From: Vibrio madracius
Lineage (GTDB): Bacteria > Pseudomonadota > Gammaproteobacteria > Enterobacterales > Vibrionaceae
Assembly (NCBI GenBank): GCA_000695745.1
Contig: ASHK01000390.1
Span: forward strand, 1 to 6,149
Length of the DNA stretch: 6,149 bases
Direction of reading: 5' to 3'
The position numbers and the translations under genes are program-made. The notes below the pieces were generated by a model. That model ran no database searches, had not been told where the DNA came from, and was given only the letters and a program-made list of their open reading frames with translations. Shown here piece after piece: positions 1-6,149 of this stretch (its first letter is position 1; each line of letters opens with the position of its first letter).

Positions 1-661
1 CTTACTTTGCTCAACGAGTGCTCGTCTGTCTTGGAAGTTAATATCACTCCAGCGAAGCTTTAAGAGCTCTGTTCGTCTTGCACCTGTAGTTATTGCCATA
101 AGCACCAATAAGTGAAGTCTATTCCAGTTGGACTCTTTGACAGCTTGAAGAAGACGAGCCTGCTCTACATTAGTCAGGAAACGAGTTCTCTTGTTATCTT
201 CTTTAAACTGCTTAACTTCCCGAGCAGGGTTATGCTTTGTGTCGTACTCATTACTCAAATAGCTATAGACTGCACTCAGAGCGGCTTTATAGCGGTTGAG
301 AGTAGAATGGGCTAACCCATTTGGCTTTAAGCTGCTTCAGAGCCTCTCTAACGCTTTTCTTCGTAACTTGACCAGCTTTCTTCATACCCAAGATCGAACA
401 CCACCAGCGGAGCCTCTGAGAGATCGATGTATCCTTGCCCGTGTGTTGTTCAAGATACTCATTACATGCATCTGTCAGCGTCATTTCTGCCATTGCATGA
501 CTAGTAAGTAAATCTGCAAAATCATTATCAGCCATTAGACGAGCGTGAAACTGCTCTGCGTCTTTCTTCCGATTAAAAGACCTAGATACGCGTGTTCCAT
601 TACGCATGACTTGCACACGATAGCTGAAGCCAGTTTTCTTTTTGAGCTTTTGAATCGCCAT
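1..661 (-). CDS. Tyrosine-recombinase phage/island integrase, cut by the left edge, one-base frameshift
   Basis: Site-specific DNA recombinase that would integrate and excise a prophage or genomic island. Residues 1-45 (GFSYRVQVMRNGTRVSRSFN, then RKKDAEQFHARL) look like the small beta-sheet arm-DNA-binding domain. About 60-165 is the helical core-binding (SAM-like) domain, including STLNRYKAALSAVYSYL. The catalytic domain begins near 165 and shows the first catalytic arginine in TTGARRTELLKLRW (R195 by my count). The HxxR box and the tyrosine nucleophile lie beyond position 1. The frame breaks at the TTT run 320-322: uncorrected reading stops after 124 residues at position 287, whereas removing one T gives LKANGLAHSTLNRYKAAL and an open frame to the edge (220 residues visible; the family usually has 320-400). 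The ATG at 659-661 has a weak AGG-type ribosome site 7 bases upstream. The gene starts 114 bases beyond the tRNA-Leu 3' end and reads away from it, as in tRNA-targeting elements. The family is certain; whether the shift is real is not. Confidence 0.9.
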
Positions 662-741
662 AGTTAAACCTATTACCCATATTTACACATGAAAAAGTTC
701 AACCGCAGCATTGTGAGAGAGTTTTCCGTACCCCAGATACG

Positions 742-769
742 AAAAAAAGCCTTGCAATAGCAAAGCTTT
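742..769 (-). terminator. Intrinsic terminator of the tRNA-Leu gene
   Basis: Read on the minus strand, six bases after the tRNA CCA end, there is a 10-bp stem AAAGCTTTGC / GCAAGGCTTT (one G-U pair) with a TATT loop. It runs into a stretch of seven T (complement of the A run 742-748). This is a textbook Rho-independent terminator, and it separates tRNA transcription from the integrase gene, which starts about 80 bases further on. Whether it belongs to the host tRNA or was brought in with the integrated element depends on where the attachment core ends, which cannot be seen here. Confidence 0.85.
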
Positions 770-775
770 AAAAGA

Positions 776-860
776 TGGTACCGGTGGGCGGACTTGAACC
801 GCCACGCCCGAAGGCAACGGATTTTGAATCCGTCGTGTATACCAATTTCACCACACCGGC
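776..860 (-). tRNA. tRNA-Leu (anticodon CAA)
   Basis: An 85-nt gene read on the minus strand folds as a class II tRNA. The acceptor stem is GCCGGTG / CACCGGT (first pair G-U), with discriminator A and an encoded CCA at 776-778. The anticodon stem ACGGA/TCCGT closes the loop TTCAAAA, giving anticodon CAA, which reads the leucine codon UUG. The long variable arm TGCC-TTC-GGGC is typical of tRNA-Leu. The T arm is GGCGG-TTCAAGT-CCGCC. This is the leuX-type isoacceptor, and leuX in enterobacteria is a well-known integration target. An integrase gene lies immediately beyond its 3' end, so the T arm/acceptor 3' half (about 776-800) is the probable attachment core. The tRNA is complete and should be functional. 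Confidence 0.97.
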
Positions 861-890
861 ATCTTGGACTAATGTCCTTCGATGTTTGGC

Positions 891-918
891 ATTATACGTA
901 AGCTCTCGTTGCGTGCAA
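891..918 (-). promoter_or_regulatory. Probable sigma-70 promoter of the tRNA-Leu gene
   Basis: On the minus strand there is a perfect -10 box TATAAT (891-896), followed by GCC, and a weak -35 candidate TTGCAC (913-918) with a 16-base spacer. The -10 box lies 30 bases upstream of the mature tRNA 5' end, a sensible leader length. The -35 candidate sits within the inverted repeat GTTGC-N2-GCAAC (908-919). The perfect -10 box and position support the call; the -35 is uncertain. Confidence 0.65.
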
Positions 919-1052
919 CAACAAAACGCTGAATATTCTATTGTTTGCTGATATTTTCGCCACAATGTGATGATATTCAGCCTAAGAGGCTTTCTTCACG
1001 TCGATAGAATCGCTATCCTGTGGCCAGTTTTGACTATTTAATGATGTATTCA

Positions 1053-1525
1053 ATGGAAACTCAATCTCTTCCACCAGCAGGCTTCTTTAGACGACTTGGG
1101 GCGTTGTTTTATGACAGTTTAATCATTCTTGCCGTCATTATGATGGCCGGGGGTATTGTTGTCGCAATACTAGAAGCGTTAGTGGCCGCAGGAGTCATGA
1201 ATTATGCCCCTTATACCGACGCGAGTGACTTTCTCGGAAACCATCCATTTTGGAGCCTGTTTACACCGCATACCTCGCTTTCGCATGGATCTACTTTTTA
1301 GTGTTTTTTTGGACTCGAGCTGGACAGACATTAGGAATGCGAGCTTGGAAAATTGAACTACAAAATCTAGAAGGCGGCAGAATTACGGTCACTCAGGCGT
1401 TAATCCGCATTGCAACCTCTGCGTTTGGCCTAGCTAACTTGTCGGTCCCAATCGATCCTCAAAAACGCGGATTTCATGATATTTGGGCTAAGACGAAAGT
1501 TGTGGTTTTACCCAAAGCAAAGTAA
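1053..1525 (+). CDS. RDD-family membrane protein, one-base frameshift
   Basis: Small integral inner-membrane protein of the RDD family; the biochemical role is generally unknown, with some members linked to ion or solute transport. The N-terminal part has PPAGFFRRLGALFYDSLIIL, with the hallmark Arg and first Asp, leading into a long hydrophobic segment. A second segment is VYTAYLAFAWIYFLVFFW. It is followed by TRAGQTLGMRAWKI and, near the end, RGFHDIWAKTKVVVL with the last hallmark Asp. The frame breaks at the CC of 1256-1257: one added C gives HPFWSPVYTAYLAF and a protein of about 157 residues, normal for this short type. As written, the first half stops at 1301 and the second half is open from about 1250 to 1525. 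Alternative starts are GTG 1020, ATG 1041 and ATG 1044; none has a clear ribosome site. I prefer 1053 because the recognisable homologous sequence begins there. It converges on pgi. Confidence 0.85.
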
Positions 1526-1540
1526 ATCACTACGAATAAA

Positions 1541-1566
1541 AAAAAGGTGCCTTTCGGCACCTTTTT
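1541..1566. terminator. Bidirectional intrinsic terminator between the RDD gene and pgi
   Basis: The perfect stem AAAAAGGTGCC / GGCACCTTTTT (11 bp) closes a TTTC loop, with an A run on the left and a T run on the right. It therefore works as an intrinsic terminator in both directions. It lies 15 bases after the RDD gene stop and 27 bases beyond the pgi stop, between two convergent genes, so it can end both transcripts. Confidence 0.92.
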
Positions 1567-1593
1567 CATTTCAACGAATAAGTATCACAACCA

Positions 1594-3246
1594 TTAAGCT
1601 TTGTATGCTTTGAATGCGTTGATTAGACCATTAGTCGAGCTATCGTGAGATGTCACTTCGCTGTCATCAGCAAGCTCAGGTAGGATTTGGTTAGCCAGTT
1701 GCTTACCAAGTTCTACACCCCATTGGTCAAAGCTGAAGATATTCCAGATAATACCTTGAGTGAAGATCTTGTGCTCATACATCGCGATTAGGTTACCCAG
1801 AGTACGAGGTGTGATTTGCTTCACTAGGATTGAGTTGGTTGGACGGTTACCTTCGAAGATCTTAAATGGTACTAGATCTTTCACTTCTTCCGCACTCTTA
1901 CCTGCTTTTGCGAACTCAGCTTCAACCGTCTCTTTAGACTTACCGAATGCAAGTGCCTCAGTTTGAGCAAAGAAGTTAGACATTAGCTTCTGATGATGAT
2001 CGCTCACTTGGTTGTGAGAGATAGCAGGCGCGATGAAATCACAAGGGATCAGTTTAGTACCTTGGTGGATTAGCTGATAGAACGCATGTTGACCGTTCGT
2101 ACCAGGCTCACCCCAGATGATAGGACCTGTTTGATAGTCAACCGCATCACCATTGCGGTCAGTATACTTACCGTTTGATTCCATATTGCCTTGCTGGAAG
2201 TAAGCCGCAAAACGATGCATATACTGGTCGTAAGGCAGAATCGCTTCAGACTCCGCACCGTGGAAGTTGTTGTACCAAATACCGATTAGCGCCAGTAGTA
2301 CTGGAATGTTGCTTTCTAGTTCAGTTTCAGCAAAGTGCTTATCCATCTCATGCGCACCAGTTAAAAGCTCAACAAAGTTGTCAAAGCCCACTGCTAGAAC
2401 GATAGATAGACCAATTGCAGACCATAGTGAATAGCGACCGCCGACCCAGTCCCAGAATTCGAACATGTTGTCTGTATCGATACCAAACTCAGACACGGCT
2501 GTTGCGTTTGTAGAAAGCGCCGCAAAGTGCTTAGCAACGTGTGCTTCATCTTGTGCTGTCGCTAAGAACCAATCGCGAGCAGAGTGTGCGTTGGTCATCG
2601 TCTCTTGAGTCGTAAATGTCTTAGAAGCAACTAGGAATAATGTTGTTTCTGGGTTTACTTTCTTAAGAGTCTCAGCGATGTGCGTACCATCCACATTTGA
2701 TACAAAATGCATATTGAGATGGTTAGTGTAAGGTGCCAGCGCTTCTGTCACCATGTAAGGACCAAGGTCAGAACCACCGATACCAATGTTTACTACGTCA
2801 GTAATCGCTTTACCTGTGTAGCCTTTCCAGTCACCAGAAATGATGCGCTCAGAGAAACCTTTCATTTTCTCTAATACTGCGTTTACCGCTGGCATAACAT
2901 CTTCGCCGTTAACCATGATTGGCGTGTTGCTGCGGTTACGTAGTGCAACGTGAAGAACAGAACGACCTTCTGTTTGGTTGATTGTGTCACCAGCAAACAT
3001 GGCTTTGATTGCGCCTTTAAGCTCAGTCTCGTTCGCTAGAGCAAATAGGTTCTTCATCGTGTCATCGTTGATTAGGTTCTTAGAGTAATCAACAAGAATG
3101 TCAGAGCCGAAGCGTGTAGAGAATTTGCCAAAACGGTCAGCGTCTTGAGCGAATAGCTCTGTTAAATCCATATCTTGCGCTGATTCGAAGTGCGCAGTCA
3201 GTGCTTTCCAAGCATCAGTTTGCGTTGGATTGATGTTTTTCAACAT
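1594..3246 (-). CDS. pgi: Glucose-6-phosphate isomerase
   Basis: Cytoplasmic enzyme interconverting glucose 6-phosphate and fructose 6-phosphate in glycolysis and gluconeogenesis. The complete 550-residue protein matches the usual bacterial length (E. coli 549). The sugar-phosphate-binding SIS fold is evident from [11 protein letters not shown] (153-163) and [11 protein letters not shown] (206-216). The family signature [14 protein letters not shown] covers 267-280 and the second signature [17 protein letters not shown] covers 499-515. By alignment from memory with E. coli Glu355, His386 and Lys514, the catalytic residues are E356 (QGNMESNGK), H387 ([10 protein letters not shown]) and K515. 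No residue is missing and the frame is intact. The start ATG has GGGA 8 bases upstream. It is monocistronic by context: the terminator at 1541-1566 follows it, and the divergent yjbQ lies upstream. Confidence 0.98.
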   Translation of the reverse strand: MLKNINPTQTDAWKALTAHFESAQDMDLTELFAQDADRFGKFSTRFGSDILVDYSKNLINDDTMKNLFALANETELKGAIKAMFAGDTINQTEGRSVLHVALRNRSNTPIMVNGEDVMPAVNAVLEKMKGFSERIISGDWKGYTGKAITDVVNIGIGGSDLGPYMVTEALAPYTNHLNMHFVSNVDGTHIAETLKKVNPETTLFLVASKTFTTQETMTNAHSARDWFLATAQDEAHVAKHFAALSTNATAVSEFGIDTDNMFEFWDWVGGRYSLWSAIGLSIVLAVGFDNFVELLTGAHEMDKHFAETELESNIPVLLALIGIWYNNFHGAESEAILPYDQYMHRFAAYFQQGNMESNGKYTDRNGDAVDYQTGPIIWGEPGTNGQHAFYQLIHQGTKLIPCDFIAPAISHNQVSDHHQKLMSNFFAQTEALAFGKSKETVEAEFAKAGKSAEEVKDLVPFKIFEGNRPTNSILVKQITPRTLGNLIAMYEHKIFTQGIIWNIFSFDQWGVELGKQLANQILPELADDSEVTSHDSSTNGLINAFKAYKA

Positions 3247-3254
3247 GGTCTCTA

Positions 3255-3305
3255 TCCCAATTTTTAGTCGGTTTTATTCCCAATCCCCCCAAGGAAAAGG
3301 AATCC
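3255..3305 (-). promoter_or_regulatory. pgi leader with ribosome site and GGA cluster
   Basis: In the mRNA sense (minus strand), four GGA triplets lie within about 60 bases of the pgi start: at 3303-3305, 3284-3286, 3278-3280 and 3255-3257. The last is part of the likely Shine-Dalgarno GGGA (3255-3258), 8 bases from the ATG. Repeated GGA triplets with one over the ribosome site is the usual layout of CsrA/RsmA-repressed leaders, and CsrA controls glycolysis in gamma-proteobacteria. The flanking bases are G-rich, not the ideal ANGGA, so CsrA control is only an inference. Confidence 0.3.
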
Positions 3306-3393
3306 CCAGTTTAGCGAATAATAAACAGTATATTCTAAATACAGCCCAGTGCCTTTTTAGGTTCACTCGACGTTACAAACTTGTCTTCCGTTT

Positions 3394-3411
3394 ACAAAGT
3401 CTAGACTTTGT
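3394..3411. promoter_or_regulatory. Perfect 18-bp palindrome, candidate operator
   Basis: ACAAAGTCTAGACTTTGT is identical to its reverse complement over all 18 bases. It lies about 150 bp upstream of pgi and 52 bp upstream of the yjbQ -35 box. A related imperfect half-palindrome, ACAA-AC-TTGT (3375-3384), lies just to its left, so it may be one of two sites. It has no T run and no spacer loop, so a dimeric repressor/activator site is more likely than a terminator. The regulator cannot be named from the sequence. Confidence 0.4.
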
Positions 3412-3463
3412 TTTCGTAATAATTTTTCAGGCGTAATTATGAACCAGAGCTATTGCACTCACC

Positions 3464-3492
3464 TTGAGATAGGTCACGTAACGGTTCACAAT
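3464..3492 (+). promoter_or_regulatory. Probable sigma-70 promoter of yjbQ
   Basis: The -35 box TTGAGA (3464-3469, 5 of 6 consensus bases) and -10 box CACAAT (3487-3492, 4 of 6) are separated by exactly 17 bases. Transcription would start near 3499, giving a leader of about 50 bases ahead of the yjbQ ATG. An overlapping TATAAA (3492-3497) is a better -10 but leaves too long a spacer. Confidence 0.45.
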
Positions 3493-3540
3493 ATAAACAA
3501 AATAGGTAAACACCCTACCACTATGCAGCACAATAATACA

Positions 3541-3546
3541 GAGGAG
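3541..3546 (+). promoter_or_regulatory. Ribosome binding site of yjbQ
   Basis: GAGGAG lies 5 bases before ATG 3552. It is the strongest Shine-Dalgarno match in the window and fixes the yjbQ start. Confidence 0.85.
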
Positions 3547-3551
3547 CCTTT

Positions 3552-3974
3552 ATGTGGCAACAAAAGACATTGTACCTCAGCGCTAAGAGGCGCGGCTTTC
3601 ACCTAATAACTGATGAAATTGAACAACAACTACCACAGTTACGAGACTACTCTGTAGGTTTACTACATCTCTTCATCCAACATACCTCAGCCAGTCTAAC
3701 CTTAAATGAAAATGCCGACCCGACAGTACGAAGTGATATGGAAAGTCACTTCAATTGTTATGTTCCTGAGAACGCGCCGTACTATAAACACACCTATGAG
3801 GGTAGCGATGACATGCCTGCTCATATTAAGAGTTCACTGCTTGGCGCAAGCGTGACCATTCCAATTAGCCAAGGGCAATTAGCGTTAGGGACATGGCAAG
3901 GCATTTACTTAGGAGAGCATCGGGACTTCGGTGGGGAGCGACGAATTATTGCCACGTTGCAGGGGCAGATTTGA
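3552..3974 (+). CDS. yjbQ: YjbQ/UPF0047 family protein
   Basis: Intact 140-residue cytoplasmic protein of the widespread YjbQ (UPF0047) family, at its usual length. The signature blocks are all present: [20 protein letters not shown] (40-59), [16 protein letters not shown] (83-98) and [18 protein letters not shown] (113-130). The conserved His, Asp and Glu residues in these blocks line the family's presumed active or metal site. E. coli YjbQ has been reported to have weak thiamine-phosphate-synthase activity, but the physiological role is unsettled. The gene stands alone, diverging from pgi and converging on alr, with its own promoter and strong ribosome site. The family is certain; the function is not. 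Confidence 0.93.
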   Translation: MWQQKTLYLSAKRRGFHLITDEIEQQLPQLRDYSVGLLHLFIQHTSASLTLNENADPTVRSDMESHFNCYVPENAPYYKHTYEGSDDMPAHIKSSLLGASVTIPISQGQLALGTWQGIYLGEHRDFGGERRIIATLQGQI

Positions 3975-4011
3975 GGTAAGAACGGTTGCGATGCCCTGGA
4001 TAGCTAACGCC

Positions 4012-4040
4012 TTGTCTGCCTGTTGTGACGAGGCAGACAA
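4012..4040. terminator. Strong hairpin after yjbQ, possible terminator
   Basis: The perfect 10-bp inverted repeat TTGTCTGCCT / AGGCAGACAA encloses a 9-base loop GTTGTGACG, 37 bases after the yjbQ stop. No T run follows on either strand (the plus side continues AGGTTGGTTT), so it is at best a weak intrinsic terminator. It could also be a 3'-end stabilising structure for the yjbQ message. Confidence 0.4.
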
Positions 4041-4064
4041 AGGTTGGTTTGAAGAGCACTAGGA

Positions 4065-4143
4065 GTCGTTCCCTACCTAATCAGGGATGACAATATTTAG
4101 CTTCGATCGAATGCTTGAGTTCGGTATCGAGGCTCGGTATCGA
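4065..4143. repeat. Short repeats between yjbQ and alr
   Basis: Three small repeats lie in this convergent gap. TCCCT (4070-4074) and AGGGA (4083-4087) form the core of an imperfect hairpin GTCGTTCCCT...AGGGATGAC. TTCGATCGAA (4102-4111) is a perfect 10-bp palindrome. TCGGTATCGA occurs twice as a direct repeat (4121-4130 and 4134-4143) with a GGC spacer. The first resembles the GTCATTCCC...GGGATGAC intergenic hairpins seen in many proteobacterial genomes, so this may be a decayed dispersed repeat. No gene is visible. Confidence 0.4.
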
Positions 4144-4156
4144 ATAGTGTCCGACG

Positions 4157-5247
4157 TCACTTCGTCTCGCTATAGCTCATTTCAACGCGAGAAGTGAGCT
4201 TAGTCACCAGCTCATAAGCAATAGTACCAATGTGCTCAGCGACTTCTTCAGATGGAAGCGCTTCCCCCACAAAATGGCTTCATCACCCACTTGATCTAGG
4301 GCATCTGGGCCAAGGTCAACGGTCAGCATGTCCATCGATACTCGACCGGCTATTGGTACTTTACGACCATTCACTAATACCGGTGTGCCATTAGGTGCAG
4401 TGCGAGGGTAGCCATCGCCATAGCCAATCGCAATCACACCGACTTTCGTGTCTCGTTGACTGGTCCAAGTCGCCCCATACCCCACACTTTCGCCTTTCTT
4501 TACATCGCGTACTGCAATCAAGTGAGACTTAAGTGTCATAACAGGTTGAAAGCCCATATCGGCTGCCGTCTTGTCTCCAAAAGGAGAGACACCGTACATA
4601 ATAATCCCTGGACGAACCCAGTCTAATTGACTTTGCTGCCACTCAAGAAGACCTGCAGAGGCCGCCATAGAACGCTCACCATTACAGCCTTCTGTTAATG
4701 ACAAAAACAGCTCTATTTGCTTTTGAGTCATGGTGTTATCCAGCTCATCAGCACAACCAAAATGACTCATATAACGCAGCGGCTTCGCCACATTCTCACA
4801 GCGATGTAAACGCTCGACGAACTCTTGGTACTGTTCTTCACGAACGCCTAGACGGTGCATGCCGCTATCCACTTTAAGCCAAACAACGACCGGAGTTTCT
4901 AGCTCTGCCTGCTCTAGTGCATCAAGCTGTTCATAACAATGCACCACCGTTTGTATATTATTGGTCACTAACACCGGGAGATCATTTGGTGAGTAGAAAC
5001 CCTCAAGCAGTAGTATCGGTTTTACCACACCACTCGCTCTGAGTTGTAACGCCTCTTCAATGCGAGCCACACCAAATGCATCTGCACCCGCAGCATTTTT
5101 GGCGATATGTCGTAAACCATGGCCATAACCATTAGCTTTCACTACCGCCATTACTTTGCTACTCGGTGCTTTCTGTTTAATACACGCTAGATTGTGCGCC
5201 AGCGCATCCAAATTAATGTGCGCTGTCGCTGCTTTCATATAACTCAT
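4157..5247 (-). CDS. alr: Alanine racemase, one-base frameshift near the 3' end
   Basis: PLP-dependent cytoplasmic enzyme converting L-alanine to D-alanine for peptidoglycan. [11 protein letters not shown] carries the PLP-binding lysine (K37), VGYGATW the catalytic tyrosine (Y257) and [13 protein letters not shown] the C-terminal beta-domain signature; [12 protein letters not shown] and [11 protein letters not shown] are also family blocks. The frame breaks at the C run 4264-4268. As written, translation departs after GDEAILWG and stops at 4204 (347 residues). With one more G in the coding strand it reads [20 protein letters not shown] and [18 protein letters not shown], stopping at 4157-4159: 363 residues, a normal length. 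The ATG at 5247 is chosen over 5238 because AGGG lies 7 bases before it, although homologues often start at the second (MKAAT). It follows dnaB by 12 bp, so the two are probably cotranscribed. Confidence 0.95.
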
Positions 5248-5254
5248 ACGTCTG

Positions 5255-5258
5255 CCCT
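5255..5258 (-). promoter_or_regulatory. Ribosome binding site deciding the alr start
   Basis: AGGG on the minus strand is 7 bases upstream of the first alr ATG (5245-5247) and 16 bases upstream of the second (5236-5238), so it favours the first. It lies directly after the dnaB stop, which is a tandem TAG TAG (5257-5262), so dnaB termination may couple to alr initiation. Confidence 0.6.
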
Positions 5259-5259
5259 A

Positions 5260-6149
5260 CTACTCTTCGTCAAACGCAGGACCTGCGTAGTTATCAAAGC
5301 GAGAATATTGACCTTGGAAGGTTAAGCGAACCGAGCCGATAGGACCGTTACGCTGCTTACCGATAATGATTTCTGCGATCCCTTTTAACGCACTGTCAGG
5401 GTGATAAACTTCATCACGGTAAATAAACATGATTAAGTCGGCATCCTGCTCGATAGAGCCGGATTCACGAAGGTCAGAGTTCACTGGACGTTTATCAGCA
5501 CGTTGCTCCAAGGAACGGTTGAGCTGAGACAGAGCAACCACAGGAACATTTAACTCTTTTGCGAGTGCTTTCAGTGAGCGCGAAATCTCTGCGATTTCAA
5601 GAGTACGGTTATCAGACAGCGACGGTACGCGCATCAATTGAAGATAGTCGACCATGATAAGACTGAGACCACCGTGTTCACGAGCAATACGTCGAGCGCG
5701 CGAACGCACTTCGGTTGGTGTCAGTCCAGAACTGTCATCGATATACATGTTCTTCTTCTCCATGAGCATGCCCATGGTGGTCGAAATTTTCGCCAATCCT
5801 CATCGTCTAATTGACCGGTACGAATCTTGGTTTGATCCACGCGAGAAAGAGAAGCCAACATACGCATCATGATCTGTTCGGCAGGCATCTCTAGCGAGAA
5901 AATCAATACCGGTTTATCTTGCGACATCGCTGCATTTTCACATAAGTTCATTGCAAATGTCGTCTTACCCATCGATGGACGCGCCGCGACAATAATAAGA
6001 TCCGAACCTTGAAGACCAGCGGTTTTTTTATTCAGATCATTAAATCCTGTCGTCACTCCGGTAACACCATCTTGTGGTGTTTTATACAGAATTTCGATTC
6101 GTTCTAGTGTTTTTTCGAGTATGTTATCAACATTTTGTGGGCCTTCATT
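5260..6149 (-). CDS. dnaB: Replicative DNA helicase, C-terminal part, one-base frameshift
   Basis: Hexameric 5'-3' helicase that unwinds DNA at the replication fork and recruits primase. The window holds about the last 296 of roughly 470 residues: the linker (NEGPQNVDNILEKTLERIEI) and the whole RecA-like ATPase domain. Walker A is ARPSMGKTTFA (around 5955-5984), Walker B is LIMVDYLQLM, the QLNRSLEQRADKRP stretch is the DNA-loop region, and KQRNGPIG holds the arginine-finger area. It ends in DNYAGPAFDEE. The N-terminal primase-binding domain lies beyond the right edge. The frame breaks at CC 5793-5794: one added base turns DWRKFRPP into DWAKISTTMGMLMEKKNMYI, which joins the two halves perfectly. 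DnaB is essential, so the shift is almost certainly a sequence error. A tandem TAG TAG ends the gene, and alr follows 12 bp later. Confidence 0.97.

Larger units (their letters stand above)
3247..3551. other. Divergent intergenic region between pgi and yjbQ (305 bp)
   Basis: No convincing gene lies here. It must hold the pgi promoter (minus) and the yjbQ promoter (plus). Going rightwards it contains the pgi leader with four GGA motifs (3255-3305), an AT-rich stretch with a possible pgi -10 TATACT (complement of 3327-3332, without a good -35), an 18-bp palindrome (3394-3411) and the yjbQ promoter and ribosome site. Confidence 0.7.

Noticed and set aside
665..740. Integrase promoter with -35 TTGAAC
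   Set aside because: No acceptable -10 box lies at 16-18 bases from TTGAAC, so the integrase promoter is left unassigned.
908..919. Inverted repeat GTTGC-GT-GCAAC over the tRNA promoter -35 region
   Set aside because: It is short and not palindromic at its centre. It could be an operator but is within chance expectation for this length.
768..965. 65-codon open frame on the minus strand overlapping the tRNA
   Set aside because: It is a chance frame across the tRNA-Leu gene and its promoter.
979..996. Small hairpin AGCCT-AAG-AGGCT followed by TTCTTC upstream of the RDD gene
   Set aside because: The stem is only 5 bp, the T run is broken, and no plus-strand gene ends before it, so there is nothing for it to terminate.
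3327..3355. pgi promoter with -10 TATACT and -35 AAGGCA (minus strand)
   Set aside because: The -10 is plausible, but the -35 matches only 3 of 6 bases; not strong enough to annotate as a promoter.
3439..3606. A 55-codon open frame (MNQSYCTHLEIGHVT...) starting at ATG 3439 ahead of yjbQ
   Set aside because: It runs through the yjbQ promoter and ribosome site and into yjbQ in another frame. It has no Shine-Dalgarno of its own and no recognisable protein features.
5780..5796. Programmed -1 frameshifting in dnaB at CGA AAA TTT
   Set aside because: The A-AAA-TTT string resembles a slippery site, and the needed shift is -1. But it would give WRKFS in place of the conserved WAKIS, no dnaB is known to need this, and the same one-base pattern occurs in three other genes. 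A miscalled base is simpler.

Overview
The window looks like chromosome 1 of a Vibrio or a close relative in the Vibrionaceae. The basis is the gene order dnaB - alr - yjbQ - pgi - RDD membrane protein (as I recall it from V. cholerae) together with strongly Vibrio-like protein sequences. The species cannot be named from this alone.

Layout, left to right. Positions 1-661 (minus) hold the N-terminal two thirds of a tyrosine-recombinase phage integrase, which runs off the left edge. It lies just past the 3' end of a tRNA-Leu(CAA) gene (776-860, minus) that has its own promoter and a clear intrinsic terminator. This is the classic look of one end of an integrated prophage or genomic island; the cargo would lie to the left, outside the window. 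From the tRNA rightwards the sequence is ordinary core genome: an RDD-family membrane protein gene (plus), a bidirectional terminator, pgi (glucose-6-phosphate isomerase, minus), a 305-bp divergent intergenic region, yjbQ (plus), a 182-bp convergent intergenic region with small repeats, alr (alanine racemase, minus) and the C-terminal part of dnaB (replicative helicase, minus, running off the right edge). dnaB and alr are 12 bp apart and probably cotranscribed.

Four of the six protein genes (integrase, RDD gene, alr, dnaB) carry exactly one single-base frameshift each, every one in a short homopolymer. In each case a one-base correction restores a family-typical protein. Because dnaB is essential and alr nearly so, the simplest reading is homopolymer miscalling in the assembly, not four independent pseudogenes. 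I therefore annotate each as one gene across the shift. pgi and yjbQ are intact.

Apart from the island boundary, the items worth a second look are regulatory: a perfect 18-bp palindrome between pgi and yjbQ, a cluster of four GGA motifs in the pgi leader, and a strong hairpin plus short repeats between yjbQ and alr. I see no CRISPR array, no insertion sequence and no clearly new multi-gene system in the window itself. If an undescribed system exists here, it would be in the island to the left of position 1.
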